Shown: positions 52,363 through 60,317, numbered from the stretch's first letter. The stretch is DNA of 64,000 nt from JAAYCI01 sp964370045 (GCA_964370045.1 CAYJGZ010000009.1:26085-90084), one strand, 5' to 3'. Numbers and translations: made by a program. Notes: a model not told the origin generated them from the letters alone.

Positions 52363-52596
52363 ATGAAGCAAGTACAGATTTCACATGAGTTGTTTATGAT
52401 GTTGTTGCGATTTCATCTGCTCGATGATGATATATGGAAAGACGATATCGACACGGAACTCAACCATAAAATAGATGCTATGGTGGCGCGTGATTTGTAT
52501 ACGAAGTATAAGACTGCGCCGACAAAAGAGGAACAGGAAAAGGCAAGAAAAGAATATCTTGATTTAAAGGGATACCATAAGGATTTTCGATGGTGA
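52363..52596 (+). CDS. small conserved protein of mobilization modules
   Basis: This 77-residue acidic/basic helical protein (ELFMMLLRFHLLDDDIWKD, then MVARDLYTKYKTAPTKEEQ) has no recognised domain. Its place between the RepA-like ATPase and the MobV relaxase is usual for short genes of such elements in gut Firmicutes, often misnamed complexin. The ribosome site is weak (AAAGGG about 12 nt before ATG). A hairpin follows. Confidence 0.55.
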   Translation: MKQVQISHELFMMLLRFHLLDDDIWKDDIDTELNHKIDAMVARDLYTKYKTAPTKEEQEKARKEYLDLKGYHKDFRW

Positions 52597-52617
52597 TTTT
52601 TATCGTATTGGTAGAAT

Positions 52618-52641
52618 ACAGGAGCGTGACACGCTCCTGTT
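52618..52641. terminator. short hairpin before the relaxase gene
   Basis: CAGGAGCGT and ACGCTCCTG with a 3-nt loop. There is no T-run, so attenuation rather than full termination. Confidence 0.45.
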
Positions 52642-52664
52642 GATGGCAATTAGGAGGTGTGTAT

Positions 52665-53798
52665 TTGAAACGAAGTCTAAGCATTACCAAAGGAAAAGGC
52701 TCTATCGGTCATAATAGCAGGGCTTTTAAAGCTGATAATATAGACCCGGAACGCTCACGATTTAATGCTTGCTATGTCAATGAAGATATAAAGCAAGTAT
52801 ATCACAAATTGTTTGATGATGCACTTGAAAAATATAACGCAAAGCAAAAGCGCAATGACCGCAAAATCCCCAACTATTATGAAAAAATCCGCATGGCAAA
52901 ACAAGAAAAGCTGTTTTATGAAATTGTTGTGCAAGTCGGTGATATGTATGATATGTCCGCTATCGATGATAATGGGGGATTGGCAGCCGAGATACTGGAT
53001 AGATATGTTGGGGAGTTTATTGAGCGCAACAAGTCACTGTATGTCTTCTCGGCACATTTGCACATGGATGAAGCAACACCACATTTGCATATTGATTTTA
53101 TTCCCTATACAAGCGGAAATACAAGGGGGTTGGAAACAAAAAACACGCTCAAAGGTGCATTGGAGCATTTAGGCTTTAGGGGTGGTACTCGTGGCCGCAC
53201 GGAGTTAAGTCAATGGCAAAATGCCGAAAAACAACACCTTGCCGATGTTATGCTTGCGTATGGGGTTGAGTGGGATAAGAAAGGTATGAACAGAGAACAT
53301 CTTTCCGTTCTTGATTTCAAAAAGACAATGAGGGAACAGGAAGTTGCCAAGCTTGATGCACAGCTTACCGATATTCAAGCTGATTTACAAATTGCCGCCA
53401 CAAAAAAGAGCGAAATTACGGAAATTGATGCTATTGAAACAAAGGAGGGAGTGATAAATAAGAGCAAAGTCACCGTTGATAAGGGGGTTTTTGAGGATCT
53501 AAAGATTTTGGCAAAAAAACAAGTTGTTACCGAGAGTAAAGAAAGTGGATTAAGGGAGGAGATTGAGAAGTTAAAAGAGCGTGGCGTTTGGGTTGCACAG
53601 GAAAATAGGGCGTTGAAAGGGGAATTGTCGAGGTATCAATCTATTGATAGTGCAAGTCAATTTAAAATCGGGAAACTGGAACTAGAAGTGAGGCGATTGC
53701 AAAAGTTGATTGATAAGATTATGAGGTTTGCAGAGAAAATGGGGGTGAAACAGCAGTTGGAGAAATTTTTGCATGGAAAAACAATTGAAGAACGATAA
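52665..53798 (+). CDS. mobV: MobV-family relaxase (Mob/Pre)
   Basis: This 377-residue enzyme nicks at oriT and leads the single strand into a recipient. The family motif is HLHMDEATPHLHIDF (H133, D135, E136, H140, H142), the metal site with the catalytic acid/His set. The C-terminal half is a long coiled coil. It uses a TTG start at 52665, seven bases after AGGAGG; a GTG two codons earlier would touch the ribosome site. No transfer ATPase is in the element, so it is mobilizable in trans. Confidence 0.88.
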   Translation: MKRSLSITKGKGSIGHNSRAFKADNIDPERSRFNACYVNEDIKQVYHKLFDDALEKYNAKQKRNDRKIPNYYEKIRMAKQEKLFYEIVVQVGDMYDMSAIDDNGGLAAEILDRYVGEFIERNKSLYVFSAHLHMDEATPHLHIDFIPYTSGNTRGLETKNTLKGALEHLGFRGGTRGRTELSQWQNAEKQHLADVMLAYGVEWDKKGMNREHLSVLDFKKTMREQEVAKLDAQLTDIQADLQIAATKKSEITEIDAIETKEGVINKSKVTVDKGVFEDLKILAKKQVVTESKESGLREEIEKLKERGVWVAQENRALKGELSRYQSIDSASQFKIGKLELEVRRLQKLIDKIMRFAEKMGVKQQLEKFLHGKTIEER

Positions 53799-53842
53799 AT
53801 TATCCATTTGTGTAATGATTTTAAAAAATTGGAGGTGCTATG

Positions 53843-54226
53843 ATGCTTGAAAAATACATTTACAACGAGCAAAACGGTTTGCATTATGAACTTGGAGAGG
53901 ATGAGCTTTATTATCCGTTGTTGGAGGTTCCGAAAGACACAAACCATCCCATCGGCAAATATGGGAGGATGCGAAAACGCTATATCGAAGAATATCGTGT
54001 GCATTTGTTCAAGGTTCTGCTTATGTCCGGAAAACTCAACGAACATCTGTATGAAGTTGATGTTCAAGCACAGGAGACAATCGAGCAAACCGTTTTGGCA
54101 ATGGCAAAGGCTGATGGATGCGACGAAACACTTAAAATACAAGACCAAATGAAATGGGTCGGGCTGATGAATAACTATAAAACTTGTGCTGAGGAGATTG
54201 TGTTCAAGGAATTGATTCATGTGTGA
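53843..54226 (+). CDS. TnpV-like transposon protein
   Basis: This 127-residue protein reads IYNEQNGLHYELGEDELYYPLLEVP, then GKYGRMRKRYIEEY and a C-terminal AEEIVFKELIHV: a TnpV family member of unknown function, common in mobile elements of Firmicutes. Of two adjacent ATG codons, 53843 has better spacing to GGAGGT. It marks the border between the mobilization genes and the cargo. Confidence 0.8.
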   Translation: MLEKYIYNEQNGLHYELGEDELYYPLLEVPKDTNHPIGKYGRMRKRYIEEYRVHLFKVLLMSGKLNEHLYEVDVQAQETIEQTVLAMAKADGCDETLKIQDQMKWVGLMNNYKTCAEEIVFKELIHV

Positions 54227-54367
54227 TTCCTTCATGGGGGTACCCTAAAATAGGGTATCCCTATATCTCTGCAAACAATATCAGTCAATCGTCGGTTGTT
54301 AAATTTCATGAAAGTCTTGCTATTATTCGAGTTTCGGTATATAATAGTTTTGTATTGGAGGTGCGTT

Positions 54368-54571
54368 ATGGAGTACTTATCAGCCAAAGATACAGCGAAA
54401 GCGTGGGGTATTTCTCAAAGGAGAGTCTCCTTGCTATGTGCTGAAAAACGAATTGAAGGAGCAACTTTCGTGGGCAATATGTGGCTTATCCCCAAAACGG
54501 CACAAAAGCCTATTGACAAACGGACGTTGAGGTATAAAAAGGAACGTGATGCAGATGAATCTCAACTTTAA
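54368..54571 (+). CDS. small MerR-like HTH protein at the head of the cargo
   Basis: This 67-residue protein has the fold of excisionase-like DNA-binding proteins: MEYLSAKDTAKAWGISQRRV, then IEGATFVGNMWLIPKTAQKP. It overlaps the dpnI start by 23 nt, so it is in the same transcript, and may regulate it. The start at 54368 has GGAGGTGC. Similar proteins precede restriction genes in other gut elements. Confidence 0.7.
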   Translation: MEYLSAKDTAKAWGISQRRVSLLCAEKRIEGATFVGNMWLIPKTAQKPIDKRTLRYKKERDADESQL

Positions 54572-55325
54572 CACCGCAGTAGCATCTGCTTACAAGAGTC
54601 CTGCACAGATAGCCCGTGTACTTACCGAAAATTGGATGTCGCACAATATGTTTTGCCCTATCTGTGGAAATGAGAGAATAGGTCAGTATGATAATAACAT
54701 GCCTGTTGCAGATTTCTATTGCGAGCGCTGTTGCAGTGATTATGAGCTGAAAAGCAAAAATGGAAATCTTACCAATACCATAACTGACGGTGCGTATGAT
54801 ACGATGATTGAACGCATTACCGGCAATCAAAATCCACATTTGTTTTATATGGGCTACTCCAAGTTAAGTATGCGAGTAGAAAAGCTGATTTTAGTCCCAA
54901 AATACTTTTTTGTTCCTGACATAATACAAAAACGAAACCCGTTAAAGCCTACTGCCAAACGTGCCGGGTGGGTGGGGTGTAACATCTTAATAGGTAATGT
55001 TCCTGCTCAGGGGAAAATCCACATTATTGATAACGGAATTGTCCAGACTAAGGATGCTATCGTAGCTAAGGCACGTAAAACACAAGCGCTCGAGACTAGG
55101 GATATTAACTCAAGAGGGTGGTTGCTCGATACTCTAATGTGTGTGAACAAAATATCGTTGAGCGAGTTTTCTCTCAGCGACATGTATCTGTTTGAGTCTG
55201 AGTTAGCCGCAAAACATCCGGATAACAATAATGTTCAACCCAAAATACGACAACAGCTTCAAGTGTTACGTGATAAAGGCTATATTGAGTTTTTAGGTAG
55301 AGGTCGCTATAGAAAGATATTATAG
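54549..55325 (+). CDS. dpnI: DpnI-like methyl-directed restriction endonuclease
   Basis: This 258-residue protein aligns by eye along its whole length with DpnI: YKSPAQIARVLTENWMS, PVADFYCERC, ELKSKNGNLTNTITDGAYDTMI, LKPTAKRAGWVGCNI, SRGWLLDTL and IRQQLQVLRDKGYIEF-GRGRY. The PD-(D/E)xK set D55, E66, K68 and the zinc-type cysteines C37, C40, C58, C61 are in place; the C-terminal winged helix reads the site. It should cut G(m6A)TC when methylated, so the host must lack Dam methylation. It works without a partner methylase. Confidence 0.92.
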   Translation: MQMNLNFNTAVASAYKSPAQIARVLTENWMSHNMFCPICGNERIGQYDNNMPVADFYCERCCSDYELKSKNGNLTNTITDGAYDTMIERITGNQNPHLFYMGYSKLSMRVEKLILVPKYFFVPDIIQKRNPLKPTAKRAGWVGCNILIGNVPAQGKIHIIDNGIVQTKDAIVAKARKTQALETRDINSRGWLLDTLMCVNKISLSEFSLSDMYLFESELAAKHPDNNNVQPKIRQQLQVLRDKGYIEFLGRGRYRKIL

Positions 55326-55334
55326 GGAAACAGT

Positions 55335-55535
55335 ATGAAAAAATTCACGATTGTTATTGAGGAAACGGTTTCAGAGTTATTTGAAATCGAAGCTGATAAT
55401 GCAATGCAGGCTATGGAGATTGCAAAAGAAAAGTATAAGAAGGGGGAATTCGTTTTGTCTCCGGGTGAGGTTATTACGAAACAAATGGCTATTACGTCGC
55501 CTGAGAGCGAAGCAACGGAGTGGGATGAGTTCTAA
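55335..55535 (+). CDS. DpnD/PcfM-family small protein
   Basis: This 66-residue protein (KKFTIVIEETVSELFEIEAD, then AMQAMEIAKEKYKKGEFVLSPG) is of the DpnD/PcfM family. It lies nine bases after dpnI, as dpnD does in the pneumococcal DpnI locus. Its function is unknown; it is a likely accessory of the restriction gene. The start has GGGAAACAG and is a clear ATG. Confidence 0.78.
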   Translation: MKKFTIVIEETVSELFEIEADNAMQAMEIAKEKYKKGEFVLSPGEVITKQMAITSPESEATEWDEF

Positions 55536-55574
55536 GAATTTTAGTGATTTATGGTAGACAGTATTAAACGATAA

Positions 55575-56027
55575 TTATGGGAGACTGATGGAAATGTGTA
55601 TATCCGTAAAGGTGATGCACGAAAACTTGATTTCATTAAAGATGAAAGCATAAATTTAATCTTTACTCATCCACCGCATGCAAATATAATTCAGTATAGT
55701 GAGGATATACCCGAAGATTTGTCGCACTTGAAAATCAAAGATTTCCTTGCTGAAATGTAAAAGGTCGCTGCTGAGAGTTCCCGAGTGCTGAAAAAAGATA
55801 AGTTTTGTGCTATCCTAATGGGCGATACAAGGATAAAAGGGCATTTTTAAACGATGAGCTTTAAAGTAATGAAGACATTTGAAGCATAGGGGTTTAAGTT
55901 GAAAGAGATTATTATTAAAGAACAGCACAACTGCAAGACTGCGGAGTATTGGAAAGCAAATAGCGTTAAATACAACTTTTTGTTGTTGGCACATGAGTGT
56001 TTGTTTGTGTTTGGAAGATTCACATAA
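55575..56027 (+). pseudogene. degenerate DNA methyltransferase
   Basis: One frame reads VYIRKGDARKLDFIKDESI, then NLIFTHPPHANIIQYS (motif IV-like, TPPxxxxIxYS), DFLAEM, stop, VAAESSRVLKKDKFCAILMGD and on to NFLLLAHECLFVF, with three internal stops (TAA, TAA, TAG) and no frameshift. This is the C-terminal half of an N6-adenine/N4-cytosine type methylase; the 5' part is missing. The stops look like point mutations in a gene no longer selected. It lies 40 bp after the DpnD-type gene. Confidence 0.8.
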
Positions 56028-56115
56028 TCTTGTACGATGATAAATAGCACCGATCAAAATCGAGTATGTTTCAAGTAAAGATAAAAGCTTTACTTTTGAA
56101 CGGGGGATATTCATC

Positions 56116-56283
56116 GTGAGCAATAACAGCGAATACGTATGGCTATATGTGGAAATAGATGAATTAATTGACATGGAAGAGTACACTTTAGAAAGGACAG
56201 ATAGGGGATTTTATTATGACAGAGCAAGATATGATGCGCTTAGCAATGGTTTTACAAAATCAAGCGCCGACCACATTAAATAA
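56116..56283 (+). CDS. short open frame overlapping the start of the PIN gene
   Basis: This 55-codon frame with GTG start (SNNSEYVWLYVEIDELIDME) extends into the next gene by 68 nt in another frame. No family is recognised and the ribosome site (GGGGGAT) is moderate. It may be a remnant from the decayed methylase region. Confidence 0.25.
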   Translation: MSNNSEYVWLYVEIDELIDMEEYTLERTDRGFYYDRARYDALSNGFTKSSADHIK

Positions 56284-58249
56284 GTACATTTGTAATCTTG
56301 CAGAAACAATTTTACTTGACCATGTGGATGGAATAAATTTACTCGATATTGTCAAGGGAATAAATGAACAGTTTAACCTATCGTTTACCTTGGAGGAAGT
56401 AGGTATAGCACTTAAAAGGAGAGCAAATAAAAGAGTTTATGTCTATGAAGGTAAGTATGTTCTTGACGACAAAGTGCGTATTGCGCTTACAGGAAAGATA
56501 ACGCCAATAGAGCGACTTAATGGTTTTATTGCCGAATTTTCAAGTGGCTGTGAATGTGATTGTGACACTGAGGCTCTTTCAAAGTTGATAAAAAGATATT
56601 TTTATTATTCTTTCAATTCTAATATAGATAATCTCCTTTTCTTACTTAACAAAGTAGACGCCCAAAATCAGAATATCGTTTTTGAAGCCACAAATGAAGA
56701 AGTAGTATTATTAAACAAATTTTTGATGTGGGACAATCCTGAGAAAAATGAGTTTATATACAAACTTATCTCTACATGCTATGAGTACTGTATGTTGACA
56801 GTGAAAAAAGATAGGATTGTGAGTTCTGAATTATTTAAGGGGAAACAATTCTTTCTTGATGCTAATATCATCTTTAGAATGGCGGGAATCAATAACGAAG
56901 AACGAAGATTTGCAACACAAGCATTTGTGGATCATTGTAGAGATGTGTCAATTAAGCTGTCCTGTACAAGTAGTACACTAGACGAGATATATAGAGTGCT
57001 TGCCTCGCAGATAGACTATTTGCGAGGCATAGTAGGCACGACCATGCCAGTTTCTTGTGAGGTGTTAGCAAAACTAAATCCCAATTTAGAAACTAATGAC
57101 TTCTATTGCTTATATTATGATTGGTGTAATTTAGAAGGCAATAAAGTTGGAGATTTTTTATCGTTCCACAATAAATTGCTTTCTATGATTCAAGATGTTC
57201 TGGTATTATTGCATATTGAGAATTCGACATCATATAAAGTATCAAAAAATGTTAATGAATTTGTAGCACAAGTAAATGAGTTAAGAGACTACAAAAACAC
57301 AAGAAAACGGTGGCGTATTACTTCAAGTGTGTCTGCCGAAACAGATGTCACAAACATTCTTGATGTTATTCAGTGGCGTTCTGGTGCAGGAACATCAATC
57401 TGGCAGACTAATGACTTTATCGTTTCAGCAGACCAATCACTTATTGCTTGGGCAGCAGATGTGTATCCTGGTGTTCCCATTGTGGTATTGCCTAGTGTTT
57501 GGTTGTCGATGATTTTACGCTTTACAGGGAGAACAGATGATGATTATAAATCCTTTTGTCTGTTTTTGACACAACGTCAGCACATACAGCCAGATGAAAC
57601 GATAGACCCAACATTGATTCTAAAGGGATTAAAAGGGAAAACAAACAACAAGGCTCTCAAAGAACAAATTATCATTGAAATTACTCAACAAAAAGAGCAA
57701 TATATGTTTGGCTCACCTGCAGAGTATGAGATAAGTTTAGAGCGTGCATTCGACAAGATAATGAAGGGTGTATATGGACATACAGAACAAAAAATTCTAG
57801 ATATAAGGGCTGAAATGAAAGAACAAATGGAGGCCTTAACGCATTCAGCGCGAGAAGATGCAGCGGAAAGAGTAAAAATAGAGGCGGCAGGTGAAAGAGA
57901 AAAGACAGTTAATATTTTAGCAAAGAGTGCGGCTCAAGGCAAGGTCCGGAGGTGGAAGGGCGTTTCAAATTTGCGATGGATATTTTATCTATTGGGAGCT
58001 GGCATTGTAACATTGGGAGTTATTACTTGGCTGTATGAGATTCAACCATTATATTCATTTATTGTTGAGAGAATGCCTCCAAAATTGACATCCATGGACG
58101 CATTCAATGTCACTTGGATGTGTTTGTCAGTTGCAGTAGGACTTTTTGTTGCCGCGATAGGTATTCTTGTTAAGCAGCTTGCCAGCACAGAAAGAGAGCA
58201 ACGATTGGCAAGTAAATACAGAGAAATATTCATGAAAGAGGTGAAATAG
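56216..58249 (+). CDS. PIN-domain protein with C-terminal membrane anchor, probable defence effector
   Basis: This 677-residue protein matches no family I can name as a whole. Residues ~35-95 look like a winged helix. A PIN-type nuclease region follows: FFLDANIIF with D215, STLDEIY with E257, then D377/D383 and TNDFIVSADQSL with D400/D406, the usual acidic set. Residues ~515-580 are a charged coiled coil, and two membrane helices follow (~588-610 and ~632-655) with a short basic tail. The plan, sensor plus nuclease plus membrane anchor, fits an abortive-infection or RNase toxin. It stands alone between the dead methylase and a peptidase relic. The start has TAGGGGAT. The function is inferred. 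Confidence 0.6.
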   Translation: MTEQDMMRLAMVLQNQAPTTLNKYICNLAETILLDHVDGINLLDIVKGINEQFNLSFTLEEVGIALKRRANKRVYVYEGKYVLDDKVRIALTGKITPIERLNGFIAEFSSGCECDCDTEALSKLIKRYFYYSFNSNIDNLLFLLNKVDAQNQNIVFEATNEEVVLLNKFLMWDNPEKNEFIYKLISTCYEYCMLTVKKDRIVSSELFKGKQFFLDANIIFRMAGINNEERRFATQAFVDHCRDVSIKLSCTSSTLDEIYRVLASQIDYLRGIVGTTMPVSCEVLAKLNPNLETNDFYCLYYDWCNLEGNKVGDFLSFHNKLLSMIQDVLVLLHIENSTSYKVSKNVNEFVAQVNELRDYKNTRKRWRITSSVSAETDVTNILDVIQWRSGAGTSIWQTNDFIVSADQSLIAWAADVYPGVPIVVLPSVWLSMILRFTGRTDDDYKSFCLFLTQRQHIQPDETIDPTLILKGLKGKTNNKALKEQIIIEITQQKEQYMFGSPAEYEISLERAFDKIMKGVYGHTEQKILDIRAEMKEQMEALTHSAREDAAERVKIEAAGEREKTVNILAKSAAQGKVRRWKGVSNLRWIFYLLGAGIVTLGVITWLYEIQPLYSFIVERMPPKLTSMDAFNVTWMCLSVAVGLFVAAIGILVKQLASTEREQRLASKYREIFMKEVK

Positions 58250-58251
58250 AA

Positions 58252-58392
58252 AGTTGTGTTGTTCTGCACGAACTAGTATATTTATTTTATCCTAATAATA
58301 ACAAAAGTTTTTATGATTTCCTTAGAATGCATATGCCCGACTGGAAAGAACGAAAAAAAACATTGGATTTTGAGGTTGTACACGGCCTGTAG
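58252..58392 (+). pseudogene. C-terminal relic of a YgjP-like metallopeptidase
   Basis: A 46-codon frame without start reads VVLHELVYLFYPNN, then SFYDFLRMHMPDWKERKKTL: the end of the YgjP/DUF45 zinc peptidase family. The family's HELVH is changed to HELVY, losing a zinc ligand. Such peptidases are often found at type I restriction loci, so it may be what is left of one. Confidence 0.7.
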
Positions 58393-58461
58393 AGTGGTGA
58401 TTTTGGAAATAGATACTCAACAATTCAACATAATTCTTGACTTCTATCGTCGAACACGATA

Positions 58462-58491
58462 CTATCAGTGATATAAAAAATATACTGATAG
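58462..58491. promoter_or_regulatory. inverted repeat upstream of the AlbA_2 gene
   Basis: CTATCAGTGATAT and ATATACTGATAG (12-bp arms with one bulge) end 12 nt before the gene. It is a plausible operator for the gene's own C-terminal HTH. Confidence 0.5.
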
Positions 58492-58503
58492 AAAGGTGGC
58501 TAT

Positions 58504-59790
58504 ATGAAATTTCTTGAAAATGACAAAACGGAATTAAAGGAAATATACACTCCCGATATAAAAAAAGAAATCATTGCTTTTGCGAATACAAGTGGTGGCG
58601 TGCTTTATATTGGTGTTGCCGATAATGGAGGAGTAATTGGTATAGATGACGTCGACGATACAATTTTACAGATTACTAACTCTATCCGTGATAGTATCAG
58701 ACCCGATGTTACAATGTTCATAAAAAATGAAACTATCAATGTCGATGGTGAAAATATAATCAAATTAAGCATTAGTGAAGGAACTCGTAAGCCCTATTAT
58801 TTGACAGATAAAGGAATAAAACCTTCGGGTGTTTATTTAAGGCAAGGCAATTCAAAAGCACCGGCTTCAGAAGATGCAATAAGAAGTATGATTAAAACGT
58901 CTGACGGAGATTCATTTGAGTTGCATAGGTCGTTTGAGCAAAATCTTAACTTCGATATTTTAGAAAAAGAAATGCAAATTCGCAACTTGGAATTTGGAAA
59001 TATGCAAAAGAAAAATATTGGAATATTAAATCAAGATGATATGTTTACAAACTTAGGGTTGATTGTCTCAGATGAGTGCAAACATTCTATAAAACTTGCA
59101 ATTTTTCAAGGCACAGATAAAAGTGTATTCAAAGACCGAAAAGAGTTTACGGGGTCAATTTTTAAACAATTAAGTGATGTATATAGTGCGTTGGATTTTT
59201 ATAATGGAACAAAGGCGACTTTTGATAATCTGCTTAGAGTTGATCAAAGGGATTATTCGTCAGACGCTATTCGTGAAGCATTGCTGAATGCGATTATTCA
59301 TCGCGACTATAGCTTTAGCGGAAGTGTTTTTATCAATGTGTATTCCGATAGGTTGGAAATCATTTCTTTGGGTGGGCTTGTGTCGGGACTCTCTCTCGAA
59401 GCGGTTATGCTTGGTGCATCCCAGCCAAGAAACGAAAAACTGGCAGCTCTATTTTATAGAATGAAACTGATAGAATCCTATGGGATTGGCATTGGAAAAA
59501 TAATTAGTGCCTATAAAGAAAGTGCAAATAAGCCGATATTTGATAATGCAGAAGGGGCATTTAGAGTAACACTTCCTAATATGAATGTTTCTTCTAAAGA
59601 ATTGACCGCAACACAAAGTGAAATTGTTGGTTATCTCGAAATAAACTCCGAAATTACAAGAGTGGAGATTGAAAAATTGCTTGGCGTGAAACTGACAAGA
59701 GCAAATGCCATCATAAAAGAAATGCTGGGTAAAGGAATAATCATTAAAGTTGGTAATGGTAAGAATACAAAATATGTTTTAGCAGGATAG
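58504..59790 (+). CDS. AlbA_2 (Schlafen-like) and HATPase-domain protein with C-terminal winged helix
   Basis: This 428-residue protein has an N-terminal AlbA_2 domain (ELKEIYTPDIKKEIIAFANTSGG, then YIGVADNGGVIG; residues ~10-130) and a central GHKL-type ATP site (SSDAIREALLNAIIHRDYS, then LIESYGIGIGKI). A C-terminal winged helix (TATQSEIVGYLEINSEITRVEIEKLLGVKLTRANAI) is identified by its ends. Proteins of this plan are called putative transcriptional regulators or ATP-dependent helicase-like, and some are phage-defence genes. The gene is at the right end of the element, in the cargo. AGAAAGGTGG precedes the ATG. Confidence 0.8.
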   Translation: MKFLENDKTELKEIYTPDIKKEIIAFANTSGGVLYIGVADNGGVIGIDDVDDTILQITNSIRDSIRPDVTMFIKNETINVDGENIIKLSISEGTRKPYYLTDKGIKPSGVYLRQGNSKAPASEDAIRSMIKTSDGDSFELHRSFEQNLNFDILEKEMQIRNLEFGNMQKKNIGILNQDDMFTNLGLIVSDECKHSIKLAIFQGTDKSVFKDRKEFTGSIFKQLSDVYSALDFYNGTKATFDNLLRVDQRDYSSDAIREALLNAIIHRDYSFSGSVFINVYSDRLEIISLGGLVSGLSLEAVMLGASQPRNEKLAALFYRMKLIESYGIGIGKIISAYKESANKPIFDNAEGAFRVTLPNMNVSSKELTATQSEIVGYLEINSEITRVEIEKLLGVKLTRANAIIKEMLGKGIIIKVGNGKNTKYVLAG

Positions 59791-59831
59791 GAGTGTTTCA
59801 TGAAACGATATTATTATGTGAAGTAGATGGC

Positions 59832-59850
59832 TGGCAACATTTTGGCAACA
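59832..59850 (+). repeat. right pair of integrase arm-type repeats
   Basis: TGGCAACA-TTT-TGGCAACA, same spacing as the left pair at 48268-48286. Confidence 0.65.
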
Positions 59851-59950
59851 AAAAATCAGATACCTGTTAATCATACGATAATTTATGTAATGTAAATACC
59901 ACAAGCTATATTACAAATACAAAACTGTTTAAGTTTGTGTTTGTTGCGGC

Positions 59951-59962
59951 GAGTGGGAGTAG
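59951..59962 (+). repeat. right attachment core
   Basis: GAGTGGGAGTAG would code Glu-Trp-Glu-stop, as the guaA end does at 48197. It is the likely former guaA terminus displaced by the insertion. Confidence 0.55.
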
Positions 59963-59970
59963 CTTATATA

Positions 59971-60019
59971 TCCTCGAAAACCCTGATAGATACAGGGTTT
60001 TCGGGGGTTTTTCTTTTTC
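59971..60019 (+). terminator. terminator after the right attachment core, possibly the original guaA terminator
   Basis: CTCGAAAACCCTG pairs with CAGGGTTTTCGGGG around ATAGATA, followed by TTTTTCTTTTT. Confidence 0.85.
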
Positions 60020-60021
60020 AG

Positions 60022-60040
60022 TGGCTACAAAATGGCTACA
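60022..60040 (+). repeat. TGGCTACA pair of a second, decayed element
   Basis: TGGCTACA-AAA-TGGCTACA has the same layout as the TGGCAACA pairs with one base changed in each unit. It lies 43 bp before the end of an integrase relic. Confidence 0.6.
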
Positions 60041-60082
60041 AATATTTTTTTACCATTATTCTTTTGGTGGCTACGTTTATAA

Positions 60083-60250
60083 TTATGCAATGTTTATCGC
60101 ATCCAACTTTTCGGCTACTTCGGTTTGCTTGTTTGGATAAAGGTGGCTGTAAGTGTTAAGGGTGGTTTCTACTTTCTCGTGTCCTAATCGCTGAGAGATT
60201 AGAAGAATATTAAACCCTAGCTCTATCAGAAGTGATGCGTGGGAATGCCC
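60083..60250 (-). pseudogene. C-terminal relic of a second tyrosine integrase
   Basis: On the minus strand a frame reads HSHASLLIELGFNILLIS, then QRLGHEKVETTLNTYSHLYP and a stop at 60083. It holds the last catalytic His (GHEK) and the Tyr (NTYSHLYP); everything before the HSH is gone. It is different from the intact integrase at 49633, so it comes from another element at the same site. Confidence 0.85.
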
Positions 60251-60259
60251 TTACGGTAT

Positions 60260-60317
60260 AATAAAGACAAATCGGAAAAACCTCGTAGAATAGAGGATTT
60301 GAGGGTTTGTCTTTATT
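60260..60317. repeat. hairpin with 12-bp perfect outer arms
   Basis: AATAAAGACAAA (60260-60271) and TTTGTCTTTATT (60306-60317) enclose a smaller CCTC/GAGG stem. It starts where the integrase relic is cut off. Confidence 0.6.

Larger units (their letters stand above)
48197..59958. mobile_element. integrative mobilizable element inserted at the 3' end of guaA
   Basis: The ~11.8-kb segment runs from the guaA stop region to 59958. It carries XRE, xis, tyrosine integrase, MobC, a RepA-like ATPase, MobV relaxase, TnpV, and cargo. Both ends have a pair of TGGCAACA repeats. The right end repeats the guaA terminus GAGTGGGA followed by an RTRR that again codes Glu-Trp-Glu-stop. Base composition is visibly more AT-rich than the host. 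No type IV secretion genes are present, so transfer would need a helper. Confidence 0.8.

Noticed and set aside
54223..54444. 73-codon frame between tnpV and the HTH gene
   Set aside because: No ribosome site, and it overlaps the better supported HTH gene with GGAGGTGC before 54368.
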